A stretch of DNA of 64,000 nucleotides from Poseidonocella sedimentorum (GCF_900116005.1 NZ_FOYI01000002.1:186001-250000); one strand, 5' to 3'; shown: positions 33,323 to 43,309, counted from the first letter of the stretch. Numbers and translations are program-made. Notes: generated by a model not told the origin, from the sequence alone.

Positions 33323-34426
33323 TCAGCGCACCACGAATTCGGCGTGCAGGGCCCCTGCGGCTTTGATGCTCTTGAGGATATCGATCATGTCCCGCGGCGC
33401 GACGCCGAGGGCGTTGAGGCCCGCGATGACCTCTGACAGGGACGTCCCGTCCGGGACCTCGGCAAGGCCGATCCCGGGTTCTTCCTCGATGGCCGCCTCG
33501 GTGCGCGGGACCACGATGGGCTCGCCGTCGCTAAACGGGTTGGGCTGGATCACCAGCGGCTCTTCCTGGATTCGCAGCGTCAGGTTGCCCTGAGAGACCG
33601 CGACCCGGCTGATGCGGACGTCTTCGCCCATCACGATCGTTCCCGACCGTTGATCCACCACCACGCGCGCGCGGCGTTCGGGTTCGACGAGAATGTTTTC
33701 CACGCGCGCAAGGGCATGCGCCGGAGAGGGCTGACGCGTGCTGGCGATGTCGAGCGCGACGGTGCCCGCATCAAGCATCCGCGCCACACCGCGGCCGAAA
33801 TTGCGGTTGAGCGCCTGTTCGATCCGGCCGGCCGTGGTGAAGTCCGGCGTGCGCAGCGCGAGCCGAATGGTTTCGAGATTGGCAAAGTCGAAGTCGACCT
33901 CACGTTCGACCCGCGCCCCGGACGGGATCACACCCGCCGTCGGTACGCCCTGCACCACCTGCGCGGCATCGCCCTCGATGGACGCGCCACCGGCGATGAT
34001 CGTGCCCTGCGCCACGGCATAGATCTGGCCGTCGGCGGCGTTGAGCGGGGTCATGATCAGCGTACCGCCGAGCAGACTGCTTGCATCGCCAATGGCCGAA
34101 ACGGTGGTGTCGATCTGCCCACCAGCGCGCGCGAAGGGCGGCAGACTGGCCGTGACGATCACCGCCGCGACATTGCGTGGCCGGAACTGCTCGCCGGCAA
34201 CATTGACGCCGAGCCGTTCGAGAATGTTCGACATGATCTCTTCGGTAAAGGGCGCGTTCCGGAGCCCGTCGCCCGTCCCGTTGAGCCCCACGACGAGCCC
34301 ATAGCCCACCAGATCGTTCCCTCGCACCCCGTCGAATTCAACCAGATCCTTGATCCGGATCGGCCCGGCTTGCGCCGCGTGACCAAGCAGCAGAACGAAG
34401 AGAACTGTCAGGAGGCGATGAAGCAT
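33323..34426 (-). CDS. flgI: Flagellar P-ring protein FlgI
   Basis: Periplasmic P-ring subunit of 367 residues with a signal peptide (about 1-20, ending AAQA). The mature start GPIRIKDLVEFDGVRGNDLVGYGLVVGLNGTGD is characteristic in its elements (RIKDL, GVRGN, LVGYGLV). It also has RDMIDILKSIKAAGALHAE at the C-terminus. The start shares one base with the flgL stop (TGATG), so translation is coupled. It is last in the flgE-flgK-flgL-flgI direction. Confidence 0.96.
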   Translation of the reverse strand: MLHRLLTVLFVLLLGHAAQAGPIRIKDLVEFDGVRGNDLVGYGLVVGLNGTGDGLRNAPFTEEIMSNILERLGVNVAGEQFRPRNVAAVIVTASLPPFARAGGQIDTTVSAIGDASSLLGGTLIMTPLNAADGQIYAVAQGTIIAGGASIEGDAAQVVQGVPTAGVIPSGARVEREVDFDFANLETIRLALRTPDFTTAGRIEQALNRNFGRGVARMLDAGTVALDIASTRQPSPAHALARVENILVEPERRARVVVDQRSGTIVMGEDVRISRVAVSQGNLTLRIQEEPLVIQPNPFSDGEPIVVPRTEAAIEEEPGIGLAEVPDGTSLSEVIAGLNALGVAPRDMIDILKSIKAAGALHAEFVVR

Positions 34427-35433
34427 CAGATATAATCCAACAGGGACATGCGCGAGGCATATGCGGTTGAGGTGTAGAGCGCTTCGAGTTGAAACTGGAC
34501 GTTTTCAAGCCGCGTCGCCGTCTCGTAAGGGTCCGCCGCGACGAGTTCCGTTCGGGCGATGGAATAGGCCGAGTGTTCAGCGGCGATCCGCGCCTGTTGC
34601 GTCTCTATCTGGTTCTGCAGGGTGCCGACGACCGATTGCGTGTCGAGCAGCTTGCCCTTCGCGGTCAGGCTCGATTCCGTGGCGATGTCCATGACCTGCC
34701 CGCGCAGAAATGTGTCGTTGGTCACGACCCCGTTCATCATCAGGGCGCCCATGGCAAGCGAGCCGAGCGCCTCGCGCACGCCGCTGTCCAGCGCAGTGAT
34801 GCCGGGGCCGTAGGTGCGGCCATCGCCGAGCAAGAAGGGCTGCATCTCTTCGGTCGAGCCGATATAGGCGAAGGTCTCGTAGCCGCCGCCGGGCGTGTTG
34901 AACCAGTCATCCACGGTCGCGGTGATCACGTCGGGATCGGTCATCCCGGTCACAAGTGTGGAGAGCTCGTCAAGAATATCCTGAGCGTCCGCCAGGGCGG
35001 GATCGCCGGTGGCATCGCCCGCAAAGAGAGACCGCCCGCCCGCGGTTCCGTTCAGCGACGAGACCATCGCTCGAAACTGGCTGTCCGCCTCGATGGAGCC
35101 GGAGTTGATCGACGCCGGGAAGGACGAGTTCGACGCCGCCAGCATCGCCTCGACCGCGGAGTCGAGCCCCGAGGCCATGCCCTCGAGCGAAAGCTGCTGC
35201 GAGTCGGTGAAGAACGTCGCCTCATCGCTCGAGACCTTGAAGGCATCGAGCGACGACAAGGAGCGCTCAAGGCTGGCCAATTGCCCGAAATCCCCAGCAA
35301 GCGCGCTGGCGATATCGCTGATCCGACCGGAGGAGAGCTCATCGGTCAGGGTGTTGATTTCCTGCTTGATTTCGGCATTGCGCTGCCGGGTGACATAGCT
35401 CTGCGCGAGATCACCGAGGGAAGACATATTCAT
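34426..35433 (-). CDS. flgL: Flagellar hook-associated protein FlgL
   Basis: Second hook-filament junction protein, 335 residues. N- and C-terminal helical regions resemble flagellin (LTDELSSGRISDIA near the N-terminus, and ENVQFQLEALYTSTAYAS near the end), with a variable middle. The C-terminal pattern LQNQIETQQARIAAEHSAY fits the junction-protein coiled coil. It lies 3 bp after flgK and is coupled to flgI. Confidence 0.9.
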   Translation of the reverse strand: MNMSSLGDLAQSYVTRQRNAEIKQEINTLTDELSSGRISDIASALAGDFGQLASLERSLSSLDAFKVSSDEATFFTDSQQLSLEGMASGLDSAVEAMLAASNSSFPASINSGSIEADSQFRAMVSSLNGTAGGRSLFAGDATGDPALADAQDILDELSTLVTGMTDPDVITATVDDWFNTPGGGYETFAYIGSTEEMQPFLLGDGRTYGPGITALDSGVREALGSLAMGALMMNGVVTNDTFLRGQVMDIATESSLTAKGKLLDTQSVVGTLQNQIETQQARIAAEHSAYSIARTELVAADPYETATRLENVQFQLEALYTSTAYASRMSLLDYI

Positions 35434-35436
35434 GAA

Positions 35437-36888
35437 TCAGATCCTCAAAATCGTGTCCATCATCTCGTCGATGACTGCCATGACACGCGCGTTGGCTTGG
35501 TAGCTTTGTTCGATCAGGAGCAGTTTCTGCGTCTCCTGATCGGTATCGACGCCGCCTTCCATCTGCAGAAGGGTAAGCTCCGTGTGTTTGGAGGCGGCAT
35601 AGCTCAGATCGGCCTCAACATTTTGACGAGCAACGCCGAAGTAGGACAGAACGTCGGAGGCCAGCGCCGAGGATGTCCGCGACAGATCGCTAACCCCCGT
35701 AGACGACGGTGACCTCTGTTCGGTCAGGACCATCGCGCCGGCCTGAAGGATGGCGCTGTTGCCGCCGTTACCCTGTGTCAGCGCGGACATCCCGTCGCGC
35801 AGCCGCCACAGCTCGCCCCCTTCATCCGGATTGGCCGCGTCATTGACCGAGATCCGCTGCGCGATCCCCACCTCATCAGCGGCATCGAAGAGCGCGCCGT
35901 TGTCGGTAAAGAGCCCCGGGTCGCCTGCGAGCAGAGAGGTATCGACCGCCGAATCCTGGAACCGGTCGATCAGATCCCGCGCCACCGCATCGACCTTGGA
36001 TTGCGCGTCGACCATCATGTCATCGCGGACGGTGAACAGCGCGGAGAGCTTGCCGCCGGAGAGTTGCGACATCTGGCTCGCGGTCAGTTCTTCACCGTCG
36101 ATCGAGATCCGGTCGAGCGAGCCATCCGACACCGCCATGTCGGCTTCGATGGCATTGACCGGCGTGAACTCATAAGATTTCGCGGTTGAGTCAACGAGCA
36201 CCTGGCCACCGGCCGACAGGACCGCCACCGCGCCGTTGTCGCGCTGCATGAGGCGAATCGGGACAAGCTCGTTGATCGCGTCGAGCGTCACCTGTCGCGC
36301 GTCTTCAAGCGCAGCGGTTGACCGCCCGGCGACTGTCGCCTGCGTGATGTCGCGGTTGAGCTCGTGGACGGCTTCAAGCTTGGTGTTGAGTTGGCCGACG
36401 GCGGATTCGATCGCCTTTTCGGCCTCGAGCCGCATCGACTGGATGCCATCGGAGAGCCCGTTGAGCGTGTCGGTCAGGTTGACGGCCGAATCCAGAAGCT
36501 GGCGCAAGCGCGGCTCCGAATCCGGTCGGCTGGAGGCGGAAATGAGCGCGGTTTCCAAGTCGTTGATGCGCGAATTCAGCGAATCCGCGTCATCGGGGAT
36601 GCCGAAGGCGCGTTCGAGCCGGGTCATGTAATCCGAGAGCGTCGAGGCCTCGGTCAGTTCCGCATCCGCACCGCGTCGATCCGCCAGGATGACCGGATCG
36701 ACCGAGCGCGTGATCCCGTCGACGCGGACGCCGCCGGAGCCCGCGCCCGCGGCGGACGAGAGCTCGATCTCGCGCGTGGCATAGCCTTCGGTCATCACAT
36801 TCGCCATATTCGACGAAACGAGCTGCGCCGCCTTGGACGAGGCCGTGAGGCCCGTGAGCGCATTTTGCAATGATGCAGATATGGACAT
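35437..36888 (-). CDS. flgK: Flagellar hook-associated protein FlgK
   Basis: First hook-filament junction protein, 483 residues. The N-terminus has ALTGLTASSKAAQLVSSNMANVMTEGY split into a rod-type helix and the conserved NMANVMTEGYATRE. The C-terminus carries the family helix QKLLLIEQSYQANARVMAVIDEMMDTIL in the usual form (EQSYQANARV). It lies between flgE (34 bp upstream) and flgL (3 bp downstream), the usual order. Confidence 0.95.
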   Translation of the reverse strand: MSISASLQNALTGLTASSKAAQLVSSNMANVMTEGYATREIELSSAAGAGSGGVRVDGITRSVDPVILADRRGADAELTEASTLSDYMTRLERAFGIPDDADSLNSRINDLETALISASSRPDSEPRLRQLLDSAVNLTDTLNGLSDGIQSMRLEAEKAIESAVGQLNTKLEAVHELNRDITQATVAGRSTAALEDARQVTLDAINELVPIRLMQRDNGAVAVLSAGGQVLVDSTAKSYEFTPVNAIEADMAVSDGSLDRISIDGEELTASQMSQLSGGKLSALFTVRDDMMVDAQSKVDAVARDLIDRFQDSAVDTSLLAGDPGLFTDNGALFDAADEVGIAQRISVNDAANPDEGGELWRLRDGMSALTQGNGGNSAILQAGAMVLTEQRSPSSTGVSDLSRTSSALASDVLSYFGVARQNVEADLSYAASKHTELTLLQMEGGVDTDQETQKLLLIEQSYQANARVMAVIDEMMDTILRI

Positions 36889-36923
36889 TTTGCCCCCTTA
36901 CCGCCCGAGCTTCGAGCGCCCGG

Positions 36924-38222
36924 TTACCGTTTGATGTTGGTGGTTTCCTGAAGCATCTCGTCGACCGTCTGGATCACCTTGGCGTTGGACGAATAGGCCC
37001 GCTGCGTCTGGATCAGATCGGTCAGCTCGCCCGCGACATCGGTCGTGGATTGCTCCCGCGCGAAGGAGACGAACTCGCCCATCGAGCCCTCGCCCGCGTT
37101 CAGAAGGAAGAAGCTCCCGCTCTCGGCGGTGGGCAGGTAAACCTGACTGTCCATTGCCAGCATGCCGTTGGGATTGGGCAGGTCGACGAGCGGAATCTGG
37201 TAAAGCGTCCGGGTGATCCCGGTGTCGAAGACGCCGTTGACGAAGCCTTTGTCGTCAATCTCGACCGAAATCATGTTGCCGACCGGCACGCCGTCCTTGT
37301 TGATGGTCACCGGCGCGAAGGCGCCTGCGAGTTGGGTCATGCCATCGGCGTCGCCCGGCCGGCCGATATCGATGTCGATCGGGCCACGGGCGCTGGTGAT
37401 CTGGAGAATACCGGTGCTGGCGTCATACGCGCCACCGGACGTGGTGGTGATGCCCGCGAGCGTGCCGCCGTCACCGGTGCTGTCGTTGAAGGTCATGACG
37501 TATTCCCCGACGGTCGCGCCCGCAAGCGCGTTGTCCGTGATGGTCATGGTCCATTCGTTGGAGCTGCCCGTGCCCGGAACGGTGGGCGAAAAGGAAAATT
37601 CGAGCGACTGGGGGGCGCCGAGGTTGTCGTAGTATTCGATGGAGACCGCGCTTGGATCTCCTGGAGACCCAGCTTCGGTATTGGTGGACGGCAAGTTGAG
37701 CGCAATCTCGATCTCGGTCGTGGGCTCTGCGGAGAATGTCCCCGACGTGATTCGCATCGGCTCAAGCCCGGTGGAGGTATCGCGCGGATAGGACGGCACC
37801 GTGCCATCGGCATCCGCGGGCCAGCCAAGCAGGACAAGGCCGGATTCGGATCTCAGATATCCGTCCCCGTCCGCGCGGAACGAGCCGGTGCTCGTCAGGA
37901 ACATCGTCGGATCCTGGCCGGAATCGAGTTGGGCGGCCTGCATGACCGGGATCATGCCGTTGCCCTTGACCGCAATATCGGTGGCGTTAGTGGTGTTGAT
38001 CAGTGTGCCCTTCTGATCGACCAACTGCTGTGTCGACGCCCGGACACCGCCGGCGGCGTAGGCGCCGCCCGATCCCGCGATGACCACCGAATGAAAATCG
38101 GTTTCAACGCGCTTGTAACCATAAGTGGACGAGTTGGCGATGTTCTGGGAAATCGACGCCAGTTTGCTGGCATTCGATGAAAGCCCGGCCACACCTGCAT
38201 TAAGCGAGGAGGATATCGTCAT
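36924..38222 (-). CDS. flgE: Flagellar hook protein FlgE
   Basis: Hook subunit of 432 residues. It has the N-terminal rod/hook motif KLASISQNIANSSTYGYKR, the inner hook domain with TDIAVKGNGMIPV and FLTSTGSFRADGDGYL, and the C-terminal helix LIQTQRAYSSNAKVIQTVDEM. The central outer domains are Thr/Gly/Asp-rich. It is the first gene of the flgE-flgK-flgL-flgI run, and a CtrA-like site is 58-72 bp upstream. Confidence 0.94.
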   Translation of the reverse strand: MTISSSLNAGVAGLSSNASKLASISQNIANSSTYGYKRVETDFHSVVIAGSGGAYAAGGVRASTQQLVDQKGTLINTTNATDIAVKGNGMIPVMQAAQLDSGQDPTMFLTSTGSFRADGDGYLRSESGLVLLGWPADADGTVPSYPRDTSTGLEPMRITSGTFSAEPTTEIEIALNLPSTNTEAGSPGDPSAVSIEYYDNLGAPQSLEFSFSPTVPGTGSSNEWTMTITDNALAGATVGEYVMTFNDSTGDGGTLAGITTTSGGAYDASTGILQITSARGPIDIDIGRPGDADGMTQLAGAFAPVTINKDGVPVGNMISVEIDDKGFVNGVFDTGITRTLYQIPLVDLPNPNGMLAMDSQVYLPTAESGSFFLLNAGEGSMGEFVSFAREQSTTDVAGELTDLIQTQRAYSSNAKVIQTVDEMLQETTNIKR

Positions 38223-38279
38223 TGCGCGCCTTTCTGCTGCATTGATCCATTACTGGAGCACAGCAGTACAGAGCAGCGC

Positions 38280-38294
38280 TTAACAGGCCGCTAA
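38280..38294 (-). promoter_or_regulatory. CtrA-like site upstream of flgE
   Basis: TTAA-CAGGCCG-CTAA matches 7 of 8 positions of TTAA-N7-TTAA. It is 58-72 bp before the flgE start, between flgE and the motB stop. Confidence 0.5.
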
Positions 38295-38330
38295 CGACGA
38301 ATGGTGAAGACCGCGATAGCACAGCGCGCG

Positions 38331-39161
38331 CTAGAGATCGGAACGCAGCAGGATCACCTCCAGCCGATCATTCCGCCGGTCCAGCGGGTTGGGGGTCACG
38401 TGTTCACGGTCCGCATGACCGGTCACACGGCTCAGCCGCGCCGGCGACAGGCCCGATTGTTCGAGCAACTGGCGCATGACATCCGCGCGCCCGGCCGAGA
38501 GAGCCCAGACGGGTTTGTCTTCCTTCACCACCGGGATCGACGTGACATGCCCTTCCACAGCGACATCATTCTCCACCAGCCGCGTCACACGCCCCAGCAT
38601 CCCCGCGATATCGCGCAGGATGGGTTCGGGCGTTGTACCGCTTTCGGCGAAGATCGGACGGCCGGGGAGCGAGAATATCTCGATCACGAGCCCCTCGTCG
38701 GTCACCCTGGTAACGATATGGCGCATGGTCTCGTCGGCGGCTTCGCTCTCGCCACTATGGCCGAGCAGAGCCTGTTCGACTGTGCTGAAGGCTTCTTCAT
38801 CCTTCTTGCCATCGTCGGGGCCGCTGTCGCCCTTGGCCTTGTCGCTTTTGCTGGCGTTCTCCTTGGAGCCGCCAATGCCGTTCTTGGGCAGCGTCATCTC
38901 CGAAAAGATGTCATTGCCGCCAAAAGCGCCATCGCCCCCGCCCGAAACCGGGCTGAGCGGAATCGTCGGACTGAAGTAGTCCGCAATCCCCTTGCGTTGC
39001 TGTTCAGTTGTTGCGTTCAACAGCCACATCAACATGAAGAATGCCATCATCGCGGTCACGAAGTCGGCATATGCCACCTTCCAGGCGCCACCGTGATGGC
39101 CGCCCCCGACAATGACTTTCTTCCGTTTGATGATGACTGGCGCGACGTTTTCGCCGACCAT
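38331..39161 (-). CDS. motB: Flagellar motor stator protein MotB
   Basis: Peptidoglycan-anchored stator subunit, 276 residues. The single membrane helix (about 29-48) contains the proton-binding Asp33 in VAYADFVTAMMAFF. A long Gly/Ser/Lys-rich linker precedes the OmpA-like domain, with SAGRADVMRQLLEQSG, VTGHADREH and NDRLEVILL as peptidoglycan-binding features. It is separate from motA, which is in the fliL-motE operon. A CtrA-like site lies 50-64 bp upstream. Confidence 0.94.
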   Translation of the reverse strand: MVGENVAPVIIKRKKVIVGGGHHGGAWKVAYADFVTAMMAFFMLMWLLNATTEQQRKGIADYFSPTIPLSPVSGGGDGAFGGNDIFSEMTLPKNGIGGSKENASKSDKAKGDSGPDDGKKDEEAFSTVEQALLGHSGESEAADETMRHIVTRVTDEGLVIEIFSLPGRPIFAESGTTPEPILRDIAGMLGRVTRLVENDVAVEGHVTSIPVVKEDKPVWALSAGRADVMRQLLEQSGLSPARLSRVTGHADREHVTPNPLDRRNDRLEVILLRSDL

Positions 39162-39210
39162 GATACCACCACTATAATCTCACCCAGGGACAAGCAGTAG
39201 AGGACAGGAG

Positions 39211-39225
39211 TTAAACCGCGCCTAA
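39211..39225 (-). promoter_or_regulatory. CtrA-like site upstream of motB
   Basis: TTAA-ACCGCGC-CTAA matches 7 of 8 positions of TTAA-N7-TTAA, 50-64 bp before the motB start, in the 92-bp gap behind the polysaccharide-export gene. Confidence 0.5.
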
Positions 39226-39253
39226 TACTAGGCTTTTTAACTGTTTTACGCGC

Positions 39254-40621
39254 TCAGCCGTCTATGGCGTTGGAGGCGCGGTTGACCAGGATCGGGAAGG
39301 CCTGTTGCAGCGCGCGGCTCCATTTGGTGATGGGCTGTTCCTCGACGAAAATCACGTCCGAGGGGCGCATTTCCATTCGGGTTGCGACAATCATGTTGGC
39401 CGCGTTGCTGGCATCGAGATGCCACGCGAGGATGCGCGTCTCTCCCGCGGCGCGCAGCACGTAAATCGCCGAGGGATCCCCGGTCACGGTGGGAAAACCA
39501 CCCTGTCCGAGCAAGACATCGGCCAGGCTTACCTGCCGCTGGTAGGGCAGGACGTAGCGCCCCTGCTGCGCCACTTCGCCCGTGAGATAGACGTAGTCCC
39601 GGGGCTCGGCGCCAAGATCACCACGCGCCTCATGTAGAGCGCGCCGGTCGGCCAGCTCGCCGCGACGCAGGTTGATCTCGGTCTGCAGGGCCAGAAGCGC
39701 CGCTTGCCGCGCTTCCCTGCGTTCGGCGAAGGCGTCGAGCTGCTGCGCATAGTATCGCTGCGCCTGATCGAGATCATAGCTCTGGTCCACGTAGATCGCG
39801 TCGCCATCTTTCAGCTGGATCTGCTGGAGATCGCCACGGGCAAAGAACTGCGAGACCGGGATCTGATAAAGCGTCCCGTCACGATAGAGCCGAATCGCCG
39901 CCTGATCATCGGCATCGACAGTCATACCGCCCGCCTCGGCCAGCACTTCGCCCAGTTTCAAAGGCGTCAGCGCGATCGGGACGATGCGCGGCGCTCCGAC
40001 GGCTCCGCCGACAGAGACCCGCTTGGAATTGAAGGCCTCGATCTCCAGCGCAAAGGAGGGATCGAGCTGGTTCTGCACGAAGACGGGAAAGAGATCGGAT
40101 TCGGCCTGTTCGACGGTGCGCCCGGCCACCTGTATCGACCCGATCTCGGGCACCGCGATCGCCCCGTCATCGCGGACCACGAAGCTCTGGCGCCGGTTTG
40201 CACCAAGCACACCGCCGACGCCCGCCGATTCCGATTCGGTCGTCAGCGAGAGCACGTCCCCGACGCCGATGCGGTAAGGTTCGGGCTGATGGGCGGGAGG
40301 AATGCGCAGCTCCAGCGGCGCCGCGGGCGCGCTGGCCGGATCGGGCGGATCGGGCAGGGATACGGAGGCCGCTGCTGCCCCGCCGCCGCCCGTCGCGAAA
40401 AACGCCGCCGGAAGACCGCGCGGCGTGTAGGGCGTTGCATTGGCCTGAACGACGCTGGTCATCGTCAGGGAGACAACATCCACAGTCGCGCCAGCAGCGG
40501 CGCTCTCGACCGTGGGGCTCTTGTAGCTCACGCCGCAGCCGCCCAACCCCAACAAGGTCAGAACAACCGGGAGTGCCACGAAAAGTCGCGGCGCTTCTGC
40601 GCCTTCCGTCAAACGGCTCAT
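39254..40621 (-). CDS. Polysaccharide export outer-membrane lipoprotein (Wza/KpsD type)
   Basis: Outer-membrane channel component for capsule or exopolysaccharide export. The 455 residues have a lipoprotein signal (Cys near 29 in LGLGGCG), a polysaccharide-export domain starting YRIGVGDVLSL (about 116), and at least two SLBB-like regions, including YVYLTGEVAQQGRYVLP. A charged coiled-coil insert (about 300-345) with AERREARQAALLALQTEI is less common. It stands alone, without synthesis or co-polymerase genes nearby, at the right edge of the flagellar island. Confidence 0.85.
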   Translation of the reverse strand: MSRLTEGAEAPRLFVALPVVLTLLGLGGCGVSYKSPTVESAAAGATVDVVSLTMTSVVQANATPYTPRGLPAAFFATGGGGAAAASVSLPDPPDPASAPAAPLELRIPPAHQPEPYRIGVGDVLSLTTESESAGVGGVLGANRRQSFVVRDDGAIAVPEIGSIQVAGRTVEQAESDLFPVFVQNQLDPSFALEIEAFNSKRVSVGGAVGAPRIVPIALTPLKLGEVLAEAGGMTVDADDQAAIRLYRDGTLYQIPVSQFFARGDLQQIQLKDGDAIYVDQSYDLDQAQRYYAQQLDAFAERREARQAALLALQTEINLRRGELADRRALHEARGDLGAEPRDYVYLTGEVAQQGRYVLPYQRQVSLADVLLGQGGFPTVTGDPSAIYVLRAAGETRILAWHLDASNAANMIVATRMEMRPSDVIFVEEQPITKWSRALQQAFPILVNRASNAIDG

Positions 40622-40704
40622 GACTGAGCTATAAGCGACCCGCGCCGTTCATGCAGCTAGAATCGCTCAATTTTAGACAGATAGGCGCCTCCGCCTTCCG
40701 TAGC

Positions 40705-41925
40705 TCAGCCCTTGGTCCGGCGCGCCCGCGCCGCCAGCAGCTTCAACCGCAAGGCGTTGAGCTGGATGAAGCCCGCCGCATCCTGCTGATCATAAGCGCC
40801 CGCATCGTCTTCGAAGGTCACATGCGCCTCGGAATATAGCGATTGGTCCGACCAGCGGCCAACCGTCTGCGCGCGCCCCTTGTAGAGCTTGATTCGCACT
40901 GTGCCCGAGACCATCGCCTGGCTGTGATCGATGGCGGCCTGCAGCATTTCGCGCTCGGGGCTGTACCAGAATCCGTTGTAAACGAGCTCGGCATAGCGCG
41001 GCATGAGCTCATCTTTGAGGTGCATGGCACCCCGATCAAGCGTGATGCTCTCGATCCCGCGATGCGCTTCGAGCAGAACGGTGCCGCCCGGCGTCTCGTA
41101 GATACCGCGCGATTTCATGCCCACGAACCGCCCCTCGACCAGATCGAGCCGCCCGATGCCGTGCTTGCCGCCGAGCTCGTTGAGCTTGGTCAGGATCGTG
41201 GCCGGGCTCAGCGCCTTGCCATCGATCGACACCGCATCGCCCCGCTCAAAGCCGATTTCGACGTATTCGGGCGTGTCGGGCGCATCCTCGGGATGCACCG
41301 TGCGCTGATAGACGTAGTCGGGCGCCTCCACGGCCGGATCTTCGAGAACCTTGCCCTCAGATGAGGTGTGCAACAGGTTCGCATCGACCGAAAACGGCGC
41401 CTCGCCGCGCTTGTCCTTGGCGACCGGGATCTGGTTCTGTTCAGCAAATTCCAGAAGCTTGGTGCGCGATGTCAGATCCCAGATCCGCCACGGCGCGATC
41501 ACCTTGATCTCCGGGTTGAGCGCATAGGCCGCAAGTTCGAACCGGACCTGATCATTGCCCTTGCCCGTCGCCCCATGGGCGACCGCATCGGCGCCCGTCG
41601 CCTCGGCGATCTCCACCAGCCGCTTTGAAATCAGGGGCCGCGCGATGGACGTACCCAGAAGATATTGCCCCTCATAAAGCGCGTTGGCGCGGAACATCGG
41701 GAAGACGAAATCGCGGACAAACTCCTCGCGGAGGTCCTCGATGAAGATCTCGGAAACACCGAGCATCTCGGCCTTCTGGCGCGCGGGCTCAAGCTCCTCG
41801 CCCTGCCCGAGATCGGCGGTGAAGGTCACGACCTCGCAGCCGTATTCCGTCTGGAGCCATTTGAGGATGATCGAGGTATCAAGCCCGCCGGAGTAGGCAA
41901 GCACAACTTTCTTGGGCGCGGTCAT
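40705..41925 (-). CDS. argG: Argininosuccinate synthase
   Basis: Joins citrulline and aspartate, using ATP, in arginine synthesis. The 406 residues start [19 protein letters not shown], with the PP-loop SGGLDTS, and include [25 protein letters not shown] and [13 protein letters not shown]. The start at 41925 is the family start; a much longer frame upstream only overlaps ilvA on the other strand. It is divergent from ilvA, with 135 bp between. Confidence 0.97.
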   Translation of the reverse strand: MTAPKKVVLAYSGGLDTSIILKWLQTEYGCEVVTFTADLGQGEELEPARQKAEMLGVSEIFIEDLREEFVRDFVFPMFRANALYEGQYLLGTSIARPLISKRLVEIAEATGADAVAHGATGKGNDQVRFELAAYALNPEIKVIAPWRIWDLTSRTKLLEFAEQNQIPVAKDKRGEAPFSVDANLLHTSSEGKVLEDPAVEAPDYVYQRTVHPEDAPDTPEYVEIGFERGDAVSIDGKALSPATILTKLNELGGKHGIGRLDLVEGRFVGMKSRGIYETPGGTVLLEAHRGIESITLDRGAMHLKDELMPRYAELVYNGFWYSPEREMLQAAIDHSQAMVSGTVRIKLYKGRAQTVGRWSDQSLYSEAHVTFEDDAGAYDQQDAAGFIQLNALRLKLLAARARRTKG

Positions 41926-41985
41926 TCGGACTGTCCATCTGTTCGGTATCGACGCGCGGATATCGGGTTTTGGCAGCAGGGGCAA

Positions 41986-42053
41986 GTTTGGCCGGCGCCA
42001 TGCGGGCAATCCGCCCCGAAACGTCTTGAAACCCCAGGCGCAACCGGCCAAAC
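41986..42053. repeat. Perfect 10-bp inverted repeat before ilvA
   Basis: Left arm GTTTGGCCGG at 41986-41995, right arm CCGGCCAAAC at 42044-42053, separated by 48 bp. The right arm ends 7 bp before the ilvA ATG, where a ribosome-binding site would be expected. It could be an operator or an RNA hairpin that hides the ilvA start. No canonical Shine-Dalgarno sequence is visible there. Confidence 0.5.
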
Positions 42054-42060
42054 CAGCCCC

Positions 42061-43299
42061 ATGACCAGATTTCAGGATCAGGCCCGGGCGGCTACGGCGG
42101 CGATGCGGGATGTTTTCGAGCCGACGCCGTGCCAGCGCAACGACTATCTCTCGGACCGCTTCGGCGCCGAGATCTGGCTCAAGCGCGAGGATCTGTCGCC
42201 GGTGCGGTCCTACAAGATCCGCGGTGCGCTCAACGCGATGCGCAAGGTTCGCGCCGACACCCCGCAGCAGGATCTTTTCGTCTGCGCCTCGGCGGGCAAC
42301 CATGCCCAGGGCGTGGCCTTTACCTGTCGCCACTTCGGGGTCAGGGGCGTGATCTTCATGCCGGTCACGACGCCGCAGCAAAAGATCGGCAAGACCCGCG
42401 CCTTTGGCGGCGATGCCATCGAAATCCGGCTCACCGGCGATTATTTCGACGACACGCTCGCCGCGGCCCAAGCCTTCTGCGCCGAGGCGGGCGGGCATTT
42501 CCTCGCCCCGTTTGACGATGAAGACGTGATCGAAGGGCAGGCGAGTGTCGGGGTCGAGATCGCCGATCAGATGCCGAAACCGTTCGATCATATCGTCCTG
42601 CCGGTGGGCGGGGGCGGTCTTGCTTCCGGGATCCGCTCCTATTTCGGCACGGACATCGGCTACACCTTCGTCGAGCCCGCGGGCGGGCCGAGCCTTGCCG
42701 CAGCGGTGAAGGCGGGTGCGCCGGTCACGCTCGAGTATATGGACAACTTCGTCGATGGCGCCGCTGTGGCGCGGATCGGCGAAAAACCCTTTGCCCGGCT
42801 GCGCGGCATCTCCCCCGAGGATCTGGTCAAAGCGCCGGAGGACCGGATCTGCACCACGATTTTGGATATGCTGAACATCGAAGGGATCGTGCTCGAACCC
42901 GCCGGCGCGCTGGCCATCGATGCGCTCACCGACATTTCCGATCAGATTCGCGGCAAAACCGTCCTCTGCATCACTTCGGGCGGCAATTTCGATTTCGAGC
43001 GCCTGCCGGAAGTGAAGGAGCGCGCCTTGCGCTTTTCCGGCATCAAGAAGTACTTCATCCTGCGGCTCCCGCAACGGCCGGGCGCGCTGAAGGATTTCCT
43101 CGCCATTCTCGGCCCGGAAGACGATATCGCGCGGTTCGAGTATCTCAAGAAATCCGCCCGCAATTTCGGCTCGGTGCTGATCGGGATCGAGACCGCGCGG
43201 CCGGAGAATTTCGACGCGCTGTTTGGCCGGCTCGGTGCAAGCGGATTCACCTTCACCGACATCACCAACGACGAGCTGCTCGGGCAGTTCCTCGTTTAG
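42061..43299 (+). CDS. ilvA: Threonine ammonia-lyase (threonine dehydratase)
   Basis: PLP enzyme that deaminates threonine to 2-oxobutanoate, the first step to isoleucine. The 412 residues carry the PLP-lysine motif [21 protein letters not shown], and the phosphate-binding loop GGGGLASG. The C-terminal region (about 330-412) is a single ACT-like domain ([17 protein letters not shown]), consistent with the shorter form rather than the double-domain biosynthetic E. coli type. The ATG at 42061 was chosen because upstream codons overlap argG antisense sequence. Confidence 0.94.
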   Translation: MTRFQDQARAATAAMRDVFEPTPCQRNDYLSDRFGAEIWLKREDLSPVRSYKIRGALNAMRKVRADTPQQDLFVCASAGNHAQGVAFTCRHFGVRGVIFMPVTTPQQKIGKTRAFGGDAIEIRLTGDYFDDTLAAAQAFCAEAGGHFLAPFDDEDVIEGQASVGVEIADQMPKPFDHIVLPVGGGGLASGIRSYFGTDIGYTFVEPAGGPSLAAAVKAGAPVTLEYMDNFVDGAAVARIGEKPFARLRGISPEDLVKAPEDRICTTILDMLNIEGIVLEPAGALAIDALTDISDQIRGKTVLCITSGGNFDFERLPEVKERALRFSGIKKYFILRLPQRPGALKDFLAILGPEDDIARFEYLKKSARNFGSVLIGIETARPENFDALFGRLGASGFTFTDITNDELLGQFLV

Positions 43300-43309
43300 G
43301 CTCTGGCGA

